The position numbers and the translations under genes were made by a program. The notes under the pieces are model-generated. The model was not told where the DNA came from. It saw only the letters and a list, made by a program, of their open reading frames with translations, and searched no databases. From Bifidobacterium breve (GTDB taxonomy: Bacteria; Actinomycetota; Acidimicrobiia; Acidimicrobiales; Acidimicrobilacustridaceae), in the NCBI GenBank assembly GCA_945878725.1, contig CAMCTY010000001.1, positions 186,001-250,000 on the forward strand: DNA of 64,000 nt, written 5' to 3'. Shown here in pieces: positions 1 through 8,372 of this stretch; positions within the stretch are counted from its first letter, which is position 1, and each line of letters begins with the position of its first letter.

Positions 1-2
1 CC

Positions 3-293
3 CACGAGAAGTTCCTTGAACTCGGACTCGAGTCGCCGTTCACTGAAGAGTGGTTTCAACGTCCGAGCGATGATCACCGAATCACGACCTCGATCAACAT
101 CGAGGATCATTTCGATGTGCGGCTCGATGCGCTCCTCGCACATGCCACTCAGGTGGACCCGGAATCGACGTTCTGGTTCGGACTGCCGCGCAACGTCGCC
201 CGCACTGTTCACCCCTTCGAGGACTTCATTCTTGCGCGGTCACGCGTCGAGTCGGCCCTGCCGGAGATCGATTTGTTTGCCGGACTGCGGTGA
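3..293 (+). CDS. mca: Mycothiol S-conjugate amidase (Mca), C-terminal fragment
   Basis: The 5' end lies outside the window; 96 C-terminal residues are visible. The segment reads as the tail of the PIG-L/LmbE-type zinc amidases: an ESPF..EW block, then ALLAHATQVDP, FWFGLP, a P-E-D-F motif with LARSRV, and the ending EIDLFAGLR. This tail is typical of Mca, which hydrolyses mycothiol S-conjugates to mercapturic acids and GlcN-inositol in the cytosol. The zinc ligands lie upstream and cannot be checked. The related deacetylase MshB is possible but fits the ending less well. A membrane-protein gene follows 6 bases after the stop, so they are probably cotranscribed. Mca implies that the host makes mycothiol. 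Confidence 0.75.
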   Translation, partial: HEKFLELGLESPFTEEWFQRPSDDHRITTSINIEDHFDVRLDALLAHATQVDPESTFWFGLPRNVARTVHPFEDFILARSRVESALPEIDLFAGLR

Positions 294-299
294 CTTGTC

Positions 300-1280
300 T
301 TGACAACTCCGACTGACGCGAATCCACAAAAAACAGTTTCGGGTCGGCGGGGGAAGTTCGCCGTCGCCCTCTTCGTGCTCGCTGGTTTGTGCGCGTCGTT
401 CTCGGTGGCCTCGTTCTGGTCGCTCAATGAACTTCTCGACGAGGACACGTGGGCATCGACGAGCAAGACGCTCGTCGACAACCCGACGGTGCAGCAGGAC
501 GTCGCCCGAACGATTGCCGAACAGATCGTGTCGGTCGCCGACGTGCAAAATCGGATCGACGACGCGCTACCGATACAGATCGGGGGCCTTTCGACATCAC
601 TGACCGAGACGGCGACTGATCTCATTACGCTGGCGACGCTGCAGGCAATACGAACCGACGCGTTCGTCGCCGTATGGGATGCCGCAACGCGCGCCACCCA
701 CGATGAATTCATTCGTGCCGTCGATGGCAAACAGCGATTCACCGTGATCGGCTCCGACGGCCTCTATCTCGATCTGGGATCGTCGCTCAGCGAGGTCCGT
801 CGCTATCTCGACGACCAGGGGATCACCTATCTCGACGATATTGATCTCAGTTCGATCGACGTGAAGGTCCTACTCCTTGATGCGCCCGGCCTCGATCTCG
901 TCCGGCGCTTGGTCGAGATGATGCGCGTACTCGTGATCATCCTTCCGACTCTTGCTGTCGTCTCGCTCGGACTCGGGTTGCTCCTGTCGTTCAGACCACG
1001 TCGTGCCCTTGTATCAATTGGTTCTGGCGTGATCGCAGGTTCGGTAGCGATCATCGTGATCGAACAGATGGCGAAGAGTTCGATCGTCGATGAATTGACC
1101 GGCGGCGTTCTTGGCCGCGCGAGTGCCGAGTTGATCGTTGATCAGGTGAGCTCAAGTCTCGATCGAATGTTGCTGCTCGTTGTGGGCGGAGGAGTGGCAC
1201 TGATCGCTGTCGGCCTCCTCTTGAAGAACGGTCGATTCCGACAGGTTCCCAAATCCCCGTCGGAAACTGTGGCGACATGA
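300..1280 (+). CDS. Membrane protein of unknown function
   Basis: 326 residues starting at a TTG; no better start is visible. One membrane segment near residues 20-42 is followed by a soluble, probably extracytoplasmic region of about 170 residues with a DNPTVQQDVARTIAEQI stretch. Three further hydrophobic segments lie near 208-231, 235-255 and 289-309. Proteins with this layout and a similar 'W...L.DNP.VQ..LA..I' beginning are widespread in Actinobacteria without a known role. It sits 6 bases after mca and overlaps the next gene by 4 bases (ATGA), so it belongs to a three-gene operon. I do not recognise a function. Confidence 0.7.
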   Translation: MTTPTDANPQKTVSGRRGKFAVALFVLAGLCASFSVASFWSLNELLDEDTWASTSKTLVDNPTVQQDVARTIAEQIVSVADVQNRIDDALPIQIGGLSTSLTETATDLITLATLQAIRTDAFVAVWDAATRATHDEFIRAVDGKQRFTVIGSDGLYLDLGSSLSEVRRYLDDQGITYLDDIDLSSIDVKVLLLDAPGLDLVRRLVEMMRVLVIILPTLAVVSLGLGLLLSFRPRRALVSIGSGVIAGSVAIIVIEQMAKSSIVDELTGGVLGRASAELIVDQVSSSLDRMLLLVVGGGVALIAVGLLLKNGRFRQVPKSPSETVAT

Positions 1281-2158
1281 GCGAGCCTTCCTCCTTGGCG
1301 ATCGTCCCGTGGACGGCGGAGCGGTTGGACGAACTCGTTGCACTCGTTGCGTCGAGCGCGGCGTTCGAGGACCTCACTGGTGACGAACTACTCACCGCAT
1401 GTTGGGAACGTCCGGGAGTTGTGTTGGGTGACGAGTCGGGTCTCGGAGCGGTAGCTGTTGGGGTCGGACGAGACAGTGACAATGGAGTTGTGGGCGTCGT
1501 TCGCCTGATCGCGGTTCATCCTGATCGGCAGAGGCTTGGATGGGGATCGGCGCTCGTCGAACATGCAGCAGTTTGGGCCCGTGATCGTGGGGCAACCCGT
1601 TTGGAACTTGGCGGCGTGCTCCCGTTTCCGTTGTGGCCGGGTGTGGATGTCGATAGCGGACTCGGAGAAATGGCGGACAGCCTCGGGTTCGATTCCGGCT
1701 CGGCGGGACAGTCGCTGGTGGTTCCGATCACGTTCCGGAGCGATGATCCGTCAGGCGTGACTGTGCGGCGTGTCGTGCGCGATGACGATGTCATCGCCGT
1801 AACCCTTGCGACCGCACAGGCCTGGCCGCACCTGTCCGACGAAGTGTCCCGAGCCCTCGAGCACGGCACCTGCCACGGAGCCTTCGGGCCGGACCATGGC
1901 GGTAATGACGCTGTGCTCGGTATCGGTTGCCACTCGGTTACTCGGGCGACATGGATTGGACCGTTCGTCGTCGTCCCGGCTCATCGCCGACGCGGAATCG
2001 GTCACGCACTTCTTGGTCAGATCTGTCGCGATCTAATGATCGCGGAATTCCAGTTCGCCGAAGCGCCCGGAGTGGTTGATGACGGGTTCGGCGAGTTTCT
2101 TCGGGCCGCAGGAGCGACAGGTTCGCGACGATTCTCCCGGCACGTGAAGCATCTCTGA
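1277..2158 (+). CDS. Tandem GNAT-family N-acetyltransferase
   Basis: 293 residues with two GNAT folds. The first (about 1-150) has the acetyl-CoA loop as HPDRQRLGWGSAL; the second (about 155-293) has VPAHRRRGIGHALL. Both match the R/Q-x-x-G-x-G/A pyrophosphate-binding motif. Two GNAT halves and linkage to mca recall mycothiol synthase MshD, but the sequence does not otherwise resemble MshD, so the substrate is unknown. The ATG overlaps the stop of the upstream membrane-protein gene (ATGA), suggesting translational coupling. The gene ends facing the minus-strand deacetylase gene 34 bases away. Confidence 0.75.
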   Translation: MSEPSSLAIVPWTAERLDELVALVASSAAFEDLTGDELLTACWERPGVVLGDESGLGAVAVGVGRDSDNGVVGVVRLIAVHPDRQRLGWGSALVEHAAVWARDRGATRLELGGVLPFPLWPGVDVDSGLGEMADSLGFDSGSAGQSLVVPITFRSDDPSGVTVRRVVRDDDVIAVTLATAQAWPHLSDEVSRALEHGTCHGAFGPDHGGNDAVLGIGCHSVTRATWIGPFVVVPAHRRRGIGHALLGQICRDLMIAEFQFAEAPGVVDDGFGEFLRAAGATGSRRFSRHVKHL

Positions 2159-2192
2159 TTTGCAGGCCCCGAAAGCCCGAGTCGTCGACGAC

Positions 2193-3029
2193 TCAGGACC
2201 CGGATCGCTGGAGATCGCGTAGTTCCCGGTAACCGATGAGCACAATGCCCGACCGATCGATCATCGCCCGTAAGCGCGAGTCGTGGCATACGAGGTGGAG
2301 ATCATCGACTCGTGCCGGCCAATCAGTCCCGATCGCCCGTAACTCGGGAGTATCGGTTGCTGGGTGCACGTACATCTCGGTTACCCCAACAGGAAGGTCG
2401 AACAGCGCTTTCTCGATCGCACGACGGCTGCCCCCACCGCCGACGAAGACGAAATGATCCGGAGAGACGACGCCCTCTTCGGCGGCCAAGCGACGGAACG
2501 GAAAGCCGATCGTGCGCTCGGTGGATGCGCCCGAGAGGCGCAAGGGAAGACCGAAGTCGACAGCTAGATCGAGATAGACATCAAAGAACTCGGGACGCAA
2601 TTGCAGAGCACCCATGTGTGAGTCGAGATGACTGACATCGAATCCCCACAGGATTGCTCGCTCGATCTGCGCTCGACATTCGCGGCGTACCTCGTCGAGA
2701 TCGGCGTGATCCCACAGGTCGCTCACTGTGCGCGGGAATCCGCCGTCGCCGTCAAGAAGTGACGGGGCGTGAGTGATCGGCCCCCAGCGATATTCCTCGT
2801 ACTCGGCATTGAGAGTGAGGTGGACGCCGACGTCCTCTCCGCGGTAATCGGAGGCCGCTTGGCGCGCCCATGGGCACGGAACCATGAGCGTGGCGCTGGT
2901 GGCGAGGCCCTGTCGGAGTGATTCGTAGATGCCCGTGTTCGCGGCGTGACAGAGCCCGAGATCGTCGCTGTTGATGATGACCAGTCGGGTGTCGGGGGCG
3001 TATCCGAGTCGTTCGGCGAGCGTTGTCAC
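2193..3029 (-). CDS. YdjC/ChbG-family carbohydrate deacetylase
   Basis: 278 residues of the YdjC-like polysaccharide deacetylase family, which removes acetyl groups from small N-acetylated sugars such as chitooligosaccharides. The motif VIINSDDLGLC near the N-terminus carries the metal-binding aspartates; GVHLTLNAEY and DSHMGALQ carry the histidines. I place the start at the GTG at 3029 because a TACCGT -10 box ends 7 bases upstream; the open frame runs further, into the nuclease gene, but without coding character. No sugar importer or chitinase lies nearby, so the natural substrate is open. Confidence 0.85.
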   Translation of the reverse strand: MTTLAERLGYAPDTRLVIINSDDLGLCHAANTGIYESLRQGLATSATLMVPCPWARQAASDYRGEDVGVHLTLNAEYEEYRWGPITHAPSLLDGDGGFPRTVSDLWDHADLDEVRRECRAQIERAILWGFDVSHLDSHMGALQLRPEFFDVYLDLAVDFGLPLRLSGASTERTIGFPFRRLAAEEGVVSPDHFVFVGGGGSRRAIEKALFDLPVGVTEMYVHPATDTPELRAIGTDWPARVDDLHLVCHDSRLRAMIDRSGIVLIGYRELRDLQRSGS

Positions 3030-3036
3030 GTCTGGA

Positions 3037-3042
3037 ACGGTA
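3037..3042 (-). promoter_or_regulatory. -10 box of the ChbG-like gene
   Basis: TACCGT on the minus strand, 7 bases before the GTG at 3029. The spacing would put the transcription start at or next to the start codon (leaderless mRNA). No convincing -35 box. Confidence 0.5.
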
Positions 3043-3064
3043 CCGCTCGGGGGATCCTGATGGA

Positions 3065-3643
3065 TCAACGTTGGGTTTCGGCTGACCCAGCACAGGCTTT
3101 CCACAGGCCGAGCTGCTGCTTCTTGGCCTGCGCCGCGGCTTGGGCGAATGTCGCCGCATGAGCGGTGTTCGGGGCTATTCGCAAGGTATCGGCGAGCCCC
3201 TCAGCTACAAGGGACAGGTTCACGAAAAGGCCATCGGAAGCGCGGTAGACGTACGCAAGTGTCCGGTCATAGATGTCGGTCTCCTCGATATCGCGTTCGA
3301 GTTGGACCTCGGTTCCCGGCGGGAGAAGCGCTGCGGTTCTGGCGCTGGCTTCCTTGCCGAAACACTGAACTGGTTTGCGCGGATCTTTGGTCTCCGGCGT
3401 GTCGATCCCGATGAGTCGGACCCTCCGGATCTGTCGACCGATCCGGACATCAATGGTGTCGCCATCAACCACCTTTGTCACCGTGGGGACAGCGGCGAAG
3501 GGAGCCCCGCCGGATGCGGTGATCCACGGAACTGCGATGCGAAGGATGACGAACGAGGCCGCGGTGAGTGCGAGAAGCGCAAGAACAACCGATCGCGTGG
3601 AGAGCGAATGTTTGGTTGGTGGACGCGCCGGACTTGCGGGCAT
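3065..3643 (-). CDS. Secreted or membrane-anchored thermonuclease (SNase family)
   Basis: 192 residues. An N-terminal hydrophobic segment (about residues 13-38) is a signal anchor or signal peptide. The staphylococcal-nuclease fold follows: KVVDGDTI, VRLIGIDTPE with the catalytic Arg, Asp and Glu region, YDRTLAYVY with the second catalytic Arg, and the tail GLW. It probably degrades nucleic acids outside the membrane. The ATG at 3643 is chosen because GGGAG lies at the right distance upstream; a longer frame to 3739 would overlap the thiolase gene. The ChbG-like gene begins 35 bases downstream on the same strand. Confidence 0.85.
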   Translation of the reverse strand: MPASPARPPTKHSLSTRSVVLALLALTAASFVILRIAVPWITASGGAPFAAVPTVTKVVDGDTIDVRIGRQIRRVRLIGIDTPETKDPRKPVQCFGKEASARTAALLPPGTEVQLERDIEETDIYDRTLAYVYRASDGLFVNLSLVAEGLADTLRIAPNTAHAATFAQAAAQAKKQQLGLWKACAGSAETQR

Positions 3644-3698
3644 TGGCGGAACTCCCGAATGGATTGGAGGGAGGCCGCCGAGGCAGCGAGAGGAGTGT

Positions 3699-4877
3699 CT
3701 AGATGCGTTCGATGAGTGTGCCGGTGCCCAGACCGCCACCGCAACACATGGTCACGATCGCACGCGTGCCACCGGAGCGCTGCAGTTCGTGCACCGCTTT
3801 GGTGATCAGCAGGGTACCGGTGCCGCCGAGCGGATGACCGGTGGCAATGGCCCCACCATTGGGGTTCACCTTGTCGAGATCCCCACCGAGCTCGCGTTGC
3901 CAGGCGAGAACGACCGACGCGAACGCCTCGTTGATTTCGAACAGGTCGATATCGTCAAGCGTGAGGCCGCTACGTTCGAGCAGACGCCGAGTGGCGTCGA
4001 TCGGGCCAGTGAGCATGAGCACAGGATCGACGCCAACAAGGCAGGTGTCGACGATGCGAGCAAGTGGCCGCAGGCCCAACTCGGCAGCCTTCTCGGCGGT
4101 CATGAGCAGCACTGCTGATGCCCCGTCGGAGATCTGCGAGGCCGACCCAGCGGTGTGGACTCCGTCGTCACCCATGATGGGCTTCAAACCACCAAGAACG
4201 TCGAGGGATGTTTCGCGCAAGCCTTCGTCGCGCGAAACCCGATGGGTAGTTCCGGTGGGCTTGCCGTCCTCGCCGAGATCGGGTGCGTCGACTTCGGCGA
4301 TCTGAGTTGCGAAGCGATCCTCAGCCCAAGCCTGAGCACCGCGCTGTTGCGATTGCAGACCGAACGCATCGGTATCGGCCCGGGTGACGCCCCACTTCGT
4401 GGCGATCCGCTCGGCGCCTTCGAACTGGCTGGTGTACTCGTAGCGGGCGAAATAACTCTTGGGAACAGGGAGACCCATGTCGAGCGAACGCGCGGCGTTG
4501 GAACCGATCGGAACTTTGCTCATGACCTCAACGCCACCGGCGACGGCAACATCGACAACACCGGAAGCGATGAGTGCGTACGCCATGTCGGCAGCCTGCT
4601 GGCTTGATCCGCACTGAGCATCGACGGTCGTTGCCGCCACTTCGAGCGGAAGACCCGCAGCCAGCCATGCGGTGCGGGCGACGTTGAAGCCCTGCATGCC
4701 GATCTGGCTCACGCAACCACCGATCACCTGCCCGACAATGGCCGGGTCGACGCCGGTCCGATCGAAGAGTGCCTTGAACGGCACGCCGAGCAGATCGGCA
4801 GAATGCATGGTGGACAGGCCACCGTTACGGCGCCCAACAGGCGTCCGAACGGCATCGACAATCACGACTTCGCGCAT
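3699..4877 (-). CDS. Acetyl-CoA C-acyltransferase (thiolase)
   Basis: 392 residues, the usual thiolase length. The nucleophilic Cys is C89 in DAQCGSS; the C-terminal part has NPNGGAIATGHPLGGTG with the catalytic His and MCCGGGLGTG with the second Cys. It cleaves 3-ketoacyl-CoA to acetyl-CoA (or propionyl-CoA) and a shortened acyl-CoA. The start VVIVDAVRTPVGRRNGGLS resembles actinobacterial FadA-type enzymes for fatty acid or sterol side-chain degradation, but the exact substrate cannot be read. A TAACAT box 6 bases before the ATG suggests a leaderless mRNA. The nuclease gene downstream has its own Shine-Dalgarno. Confidence 0.9.
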   Translation of the reverse strand: MREVVIVDAVRTPVGRRNGGLSTMHSADLLGVPFKALFDRTGVDPAIVGQVIGGCVSQIGMQGFNVARTAWLAAGLPLEVAATTVDAQCGSSQQAADMAYALIASGVVDVAVAGGVEVMSKVPIGSNAARSLDMGLPVPKSYFARYEYTSQFEGAERIATKWGVTRADTDAFGLQSQQRGAQAWAEDRFATQIAEVDAPDLGEDGKPTGTTHRVSRDEGLRETSLDVLGGLKPIMGDDGVHTAGSASQISDGASAVLLMTAEKAAELGLRPLARIVDTCLVGVDPVLMLTGPIDATRRLLERSGLTLDDIDLFEINEAFASVVLAWQRELGGDLDKVNPNGGAIATGHPLGGTGTLLITKAVHELQRSGGTRAIVTMCCGGGLGTGTLIERI

Positions 4878-4883
4878 GAGACG

Positions 4884-4889
4884 ATGTTA
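4884..4889 (-). promoter_or_regulatory. -10 box of the thiolase gene
   Basis: TAACAT on the minus strand, 6 bases before the ATG at 4877; leaderless-type spacing. Confidence 0.5.
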
Positions 4890-4925
4890 CGGGTTTCGGC
4901 GGCGGTTCGTGGCAGGTCGAGTCGG

Positions 4926-5129
4926 TCAGGCTGCGGTTGAATGCTGAGCTTCGGACCGGGAGAGGCCCAGTCGAGATTCACCCAGTCGAGATTCACCCAA
5001 GCGAGACTCGCCGGCCCGAGCCAGTGCCTCGCGTGCTTTGGAGATGCCGGCCCGCCCGCGTTCGCACGTGCGCTCATCGAGACGCCACTGCGGGTTGGAG
5101 GTGTTGAGGAGTCGCAGTTGTTCTTTCAT
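4926..5129 (-). CDS. Small basic protein with ESRLG repeats
   Basis: 67 residues. The first 40 (MKEQLRLLNT, RLDERTCERGRAGISKAREAL) look like a conserved helical actinobacterial small-protein module; the rest is a tandem G-E-S-R-L repeat encoded by a 15-bp DNA repeat. The frame stays open far upstream to 5519 but that part runs antisense to the thioesterase gene, so I start at the ATG at 5129, with a weak GGGA upstream. No function is known to me. Confidence 0.5.
   Translation of the reverse strand: MKEQLRLLNTSNPQWRLDERTCERGRAGISKAREALARAGESRLGESRLGESRLGLSRSEAQHSTAA
4966..5010. repeat. Three-unit 15-bp tandem repeat
   Basis: Two identical 15-bp units (4966-4980 and 4981-4995) and a third diverged unit (4996-5010). 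On the minus strand they encode the repeated pentapeptide GESRL inside the 67-residue protein; a more degenerate unit may precede them. Confidence 0.85.
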
Positions 5130-5260
5130 GTTCGTTAGTTTCCCGGTTGGGTGTGACAGTGCTCTGAACAGGGATTTCATCACCGCTTGGGATCGTCGTC
5201 GTGGTGGATCAACGACACGGAGAGCGGCCTGGGGCGCATATGGGCCATCGCCATGCGGTT

Positions 5261-5266
5261 TACGCT
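5261..5266 (+). promoter_or_regulatory. -10 box of the thioesterase gene
   Basis: TACGCT, 7 bases before the in-frame GTG at 5274. It supports 5274 as start over the ATG at 5253 or the TTG at 5187. No clear -35. Confidence 0.35.
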
Positions 5267-5273
5267 TATCCGC

Positions 5274-6053
5274 GTGGATGCACCCCAATGGCTCGGACTT
5301 CAGCCCACCCATAACCCGATGCGCTGGTATCTCCCGGTGACCCCGGGGATCTGCAGTGGGCTTGGCACGCTGTTTGGCGGTTGTGGCCTCGGTGCAGCGA
5401 TCGAGGCGCTCGAGCAAGTCACCGAACGTCCGCTCGTATGGGCCTGCGCCCAGTACCTGAACTTCACCAAGCCGCCATCGGTGGTGGACCTCGACATCTA
5501 CATCGATGCCCATGGGCACACCACGACGCAGGCCCGGGTCACCGGCCGGGTGGGTGACACGGGCATCTTCACGGTCAACGCGTCACTCGGGAGCCGCGAC
5601 ATGGCCGAGGAGGGACAGTGGATCACGGCTCCCGACGTCCCGAAGCCGGCGGACTGTCCGCTCCGCGAATTCCGTTTCGATCCGGGCAGCACTATTGCGA
5701 GCCGTCTCGAACAACGTATGGCGATTGAAGCCCCGGGTACCGGCCGCACTGCGTTTTGGATTCGCATGCCGGAACTGCTTGAGATGTCGGCGGCGTCGCT
5801 GGCTGTACTCGGCGATTTCGTTCCGATGGGTCTGGGTCAGGCCGTGACCTCGGAGATCAATTCGAACAGTCTCGACAACACGCTGCGTGTTGTGAACATC
5901 GTCCCAACGGAATGGGTGCTCGTCGATGTACGCATCGAGGCGGTTGCACGCGGTTTCGGCCACGGCCATCTCTACCTCTGGGCGGAAGACGGAACGCTCA
6001 TGGGAACGGCTAGTCAATCGGCGATGATCCGACCATGGAAGTGGGACAAATGA
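5274..6053 (+). CDS. Acyl-CoA thioesterase, double hot-dog (TesB-like)
   Basis: About 259 residues from the GTG at 5274 (ATG 5253 would add seven). The segment SGLGTLFGGCGLGAAIEALE is the central hot-dog helix with the GG motif, followed by RPLVWACAQYL. A second hot-dog half ends in LYLWAEDGTLMGTASQSAMIR. Such enzymes release free fatty acids from CoA thioesters in the cytosol. The stop overlaps the start of the next gene, a luciferase-like oxidoreductase (ATGA), so the two are translationally coupled. The chain length preferred cannot be deduced. Confidence 0.8.
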   Translation: MDAPQWLGLQPTHNPMRWYLPVTPGICSGLGTLFGGCGLGAAIEALEQVTERPLVWACAQYLNFTKPPSVVDLDIYIDAHGHTTTQARVTGRVGDTGIFTVNASLGSRDMAEEGQWITAPDVPKPADCPLREFRFDPGSTIASRLEQRMAIEAPGTGRTAFWIRMPELLEMSAASLAVLGDFVPMGLGQAVTSEINSNSLDNTLRVVNIVPTEWVLVDVRIEAVARGFGHGHLYLWAEDGTLMGTASQSAMIRPWKWDK

Positions 6054-7024
6054 GCGTTGTACGCGGCTACGGCCTGACCATTCCGCTCGACCACGCACCG
6101 CTGCATGCGCAGAGTGCGTGGATGGGAGAACTCGGTGATCTCGGTTACACCGATGTTTGGTCGGCGGAGACCGATGGAGTCGACGCGTTCACACCGCTCG
6201 CGCTCGCGTCCGTGTGGGCTCCTACCCTTCGACTCGGCACTGCGATCGTTCCGGTATTCACACGGGGGCCTGCGCTGATCGCGCAGAGCGCCGCCGCAAT
6301 GGCCCAGGCTGCACCCGGACGATTCGTCTTGGGACTGGGCACATCGTCGGATGTCATCGTGACGCGCTGGAACGGAATCCCGTTCGAGGAGCCCTACAAG
6401 AGAACTCGCGACATGGTCAGGTTCCTTCGAGCGGCATTGAGCGGCGAGAAGATCACCGAAACCTATGACACGTTCGCGATCCGTGGCTTCCGACTGGGCG
6501 CAGTTCCGGAACAACCAGTACCAATTCTCGTTGCCGCGTTACGTGAAGGGATGCTTAATCTGGCAGGACGGGACGGCGATGGGGCGATCATCAACTGGCT
6601 CTCGGCCGATGATGTTGCCCGTGTGGCTCCGATCGTCCGGGCCCACGGAGACGACAAGGAGATTGTCGCTCGGATTTTCGTAGTTCCGTCCGAGGACACC
6701 GACACCGTGCGCGCGCAGGCCCGATACGCGATTGCTGCATACCTCAATGTCCCCGTTTACGCGGCGTTTCACGAATGGCTTGGCCGAGGCTCGCAGTTGG
6801 AGGGGATGTGGTCGGCGTGGAAGGCGGGGGACCGGGCCGCCGCACTTGAAGCCATTCCCGACGAAGTGGTTGATGCCCTCATCGTGCACGGCTCGCCCGC
6901 GGAGTGTCGCGATCACATCCAGCGTTATGTCGACAACGGTGTGACCACGCCGGTGCTCTCGGTATTAGGAATGGCGGGTGTCGACGTCCGATCGGCGCTT
7001 CGTGAACTCGCTCCCAATTCGTGA
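6050..7024 (+). CDS. LLM-class (luciferase-like) oxidoreductase, probably F420-dependent
   Basis: 324 residues with the bacterial-luciferase TIM-barrel pattern: VWSAET, LGTAIVPVFTRGPALIAQSAA, GRFVLGLGTSS, and a C-terminal D-H-x2-Y motif. In actinobacteria this class mostly uses coenzyme F420, so hydride transfer with F420H2 is the best guess; FMN is the alternative. The ATG at 6050 overlaps the thioesterase stop by 4 bases. It closely resembles the oppositely oriented LLM gene at 7366-8358, including a shared GEKI/V...RGFRLG region, so the pair may be paralogues. The substrate is unknown. Confidence 0.85.
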   Translation: MSVVRGYGLTIPLDHAPLHAQSAWMGELGDLGYTDVWSAETDGVDAFTPLALASVWAPTLRLGTAIVPVFTRGPALIAQSAAAMAQAAPGRFVLGLGTSSDVIVTRWNGIPFEEPYKRTRDMVRFLRAALSGEKITETYDTFAIRGFRLGAVPEQPVPILVAALREGMLNLAGRDGDGAIINWLSADDVARVAPIVRAHGDDKEIVARIFVVPSEDTDTVRAQARYAIAAYLNVPVYAAFHEWLGRGSQLEGMWSAWKAGDRAAALEAIPDEVVDALIVHGSPAECRDHIQRYVDNGVTTPVLSVLGMAGVDVRSALRELAPNS

Positions 7025-7051
7025 CCAGCACAACCCGGAACGGTTGACGCT

Positions 7052-7366
7052 CTAGAGCAAACGCAGTTGTTCGGACCGTGCGGCGCGCTCGGTGAGTAAG
7101 TCCCAGACGACGCCACCCCTTGGGCCTTTCGTCCAGACCTCGATCGCTTCGAGAGGAAGGGCCCTGATGGCACCCTTCGCGTCGCAAAGGCCGAGGCTGC
7201 CGTCAGATTCGCGGCCAAGCACCGTTGCGTTTTTCCACCGTTCGGTGTCGCGGCGCCGGAACCGGACTTTGTCGCCCACGGCCAACCCGAGTTCGGCTAG
7301 TCCTGCCGCGGGGTAGGGGCTGGAATCGGGTGTCTTGCGACCAGGTTGTTTGCGGGCCGGGGGCAT
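7052..7366 (-). CDS. Small SH3-like barrel protein
   Basis: 104 residues. A basic, Pro-rich N-terminus is followed by LAVGDKVRFR, W..ATVLGRESDGSLGL, and RALPLEAIEVW, which reads as a compact beta-barrel of the SH3/KOW type. The start is the ATG at 7366 overlapping the TGA of the LLM gene by one base (TGATG), so translation is probably coupled. No catalytic motif is visible. Possible nucleic-acid or protein binding; the function is unknown. Confidence 0.6.
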   Translation of the reverse strand: MPPARKQPGRKTPDSSPYPAAGLAELGLAVGDKVRFRRRDTERWKNATVLGRESDGSLGLCDAKGAIRALPLEAIEVWTKGPRGGVVWDLLTERAARSEQLRLL

Positions 7367-8358
7367 CAGAGGATTCCTGCGGCGGCTTCGAGCGTGTCGC
7401 GTACGACACCCATTCGGTCGGGACCCCACGGCATCGGCATGATGACCGGGACATCAACACCGGCGTCGGCGTACGCCTTGACCGAATCGTGGATGTGTTG
7501 GCGGGTGCCGAGAATGTCGATGGCATCGACCATGCGATCGGAAACTGCGGCGAGGGCCGCCTCGCGGTTGCCAGCGGCGTGACATTCGCGGACAGCCGCG
7601 ACCTCATCAGCGAAACCGGCGCGGGCGAAGTTGGCGGCATACGAATCGACGACGATGTACGAGAACAGATCGCGCCGGGCCAGATCGCGATGGGGCTCTG
7701 GATCGGTGACGCCGACATGCACATAGCCGTAGATCGTGGCGTCGCCACCGGCCCGCACCTGTTCGACGGACCAGGGCACGTGGGTTGCCGGCAGATAGTT
7801 GAGCAACACACCGTCGGCGAGTTCGCCGGCCATCCGGAGCATCTTGGGATTGAGTGCCGCAAGGATGATCTTGGGCCGACGCTCTTCGAGGCGGACCCCG
7901 AGTCGGAAGCCCTTGACGGAGTAGAAGTCGCCGGCGAAGTCGACCTTTTCGCCGCTCAGGCACTCACGCAGGAGCGTGAGGTACTCGCGCATCTGGGCCA
8001 TGGGGCGGTCGCCATACTCGGCGCCGTGCCATCGGGAGACGACAGCCGGAGATGAGATGCCGATTCCGAGAAGGATGTCGCGATCGGGTTGGAGCGCCTG
8101 AAGGGTTGCTGCCCCCATGGCGGCGACGCCTGGGGTCCGCAATTGGATGGCAAGAACGCCGGTGCCGAGGGCGAGCGAAGGCTGGGCTGCACCGATGGCG
8201 GCCAGATTTGCGAAGGCCTCGGGGCCAGTGGTTTCGGCGACCCAGAACGAGGAAAAGCCCAGCTCGACAGCCCAATTTGCCCCGGTGAAGCCCGATTGCA
8301 TGCCGAGCGCCGCGAAACTCGCATAGGTGATGCCCATGTGGGGTGCGGCTGGAGTCAT
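7366..8358 (-). CDS. LLM-class oxidoreductase, probably F420-dependent
   Basis: 330 residues of the luciferase-like fold: LGFSSFWVAETTGPEAF, LALGTGVLAIQLRTP, ILLGIGISSPAVVSRWHG, and the C-terminal GVDVPVIMPMPWG. It probably reduces or oxidises an organic substrate with F420. A TAGCGT box ends 8 bases before the ATG, suggesting a leaderless mRNA. The small SH3-like gene is coupled at its 3' end. It shares layout with the convergent LLM gene at 6050-7024. Confidence 0.85.
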   Translation of the reverse strand: MTPAAPHMGITYASFAALGMQSGFTGANWAVELGFSSFWVAETTGPEAFANLAAIGAAQPSLALGTGVLAIQLRTPGVAAMGAATLQALQPDRDILLGIGISSPAVVSRWHGAEYGDRPMAQMREYLTLLRECLSGEKVDFAGDFYSVKGFRLGVRLEERRPKIILAALNPKMLRMAGELADGVLLNYLPATHVPWSVEQVRAGGDATIYGYVHVGVTDPEPHRDLARRDLFSYIVVDSYAANFARAGFADEVAAVRECHAAGNREAALAAVSDRMVDAIDILGTRQHIHDSVKAYADAGVDVPVIMPMPWGPDRMGVVRDTLEAAAGIL

Positions 8359-8366
8359 GGAAGGGG

Positions 8367-8372
8367 ACGCTA
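8367..8372 (-). promoter_or_regulatory. -10 box of the LLM gene 7366-8358
   Basis: TAGCGT on the minus strand, 8 bases before the ATG at 8358; leaderless-type spacing. Confidence 0.45.

Noticed and set aside
3375-4118. Long plus-strand open frame opposite nuclease and thiolase genes
   Set aside because: It mirrors codon-biased minus-strand genes with clear motifs and has no recognisable domain.
5130-5519. N-terminal extension of the 67-residue protein (antisense to the thioesterase gene)
   Set aside because: The frame is open but runs opposite to a clear hot-dog domain and shows no protein-like pattern; it is a shadow frame.
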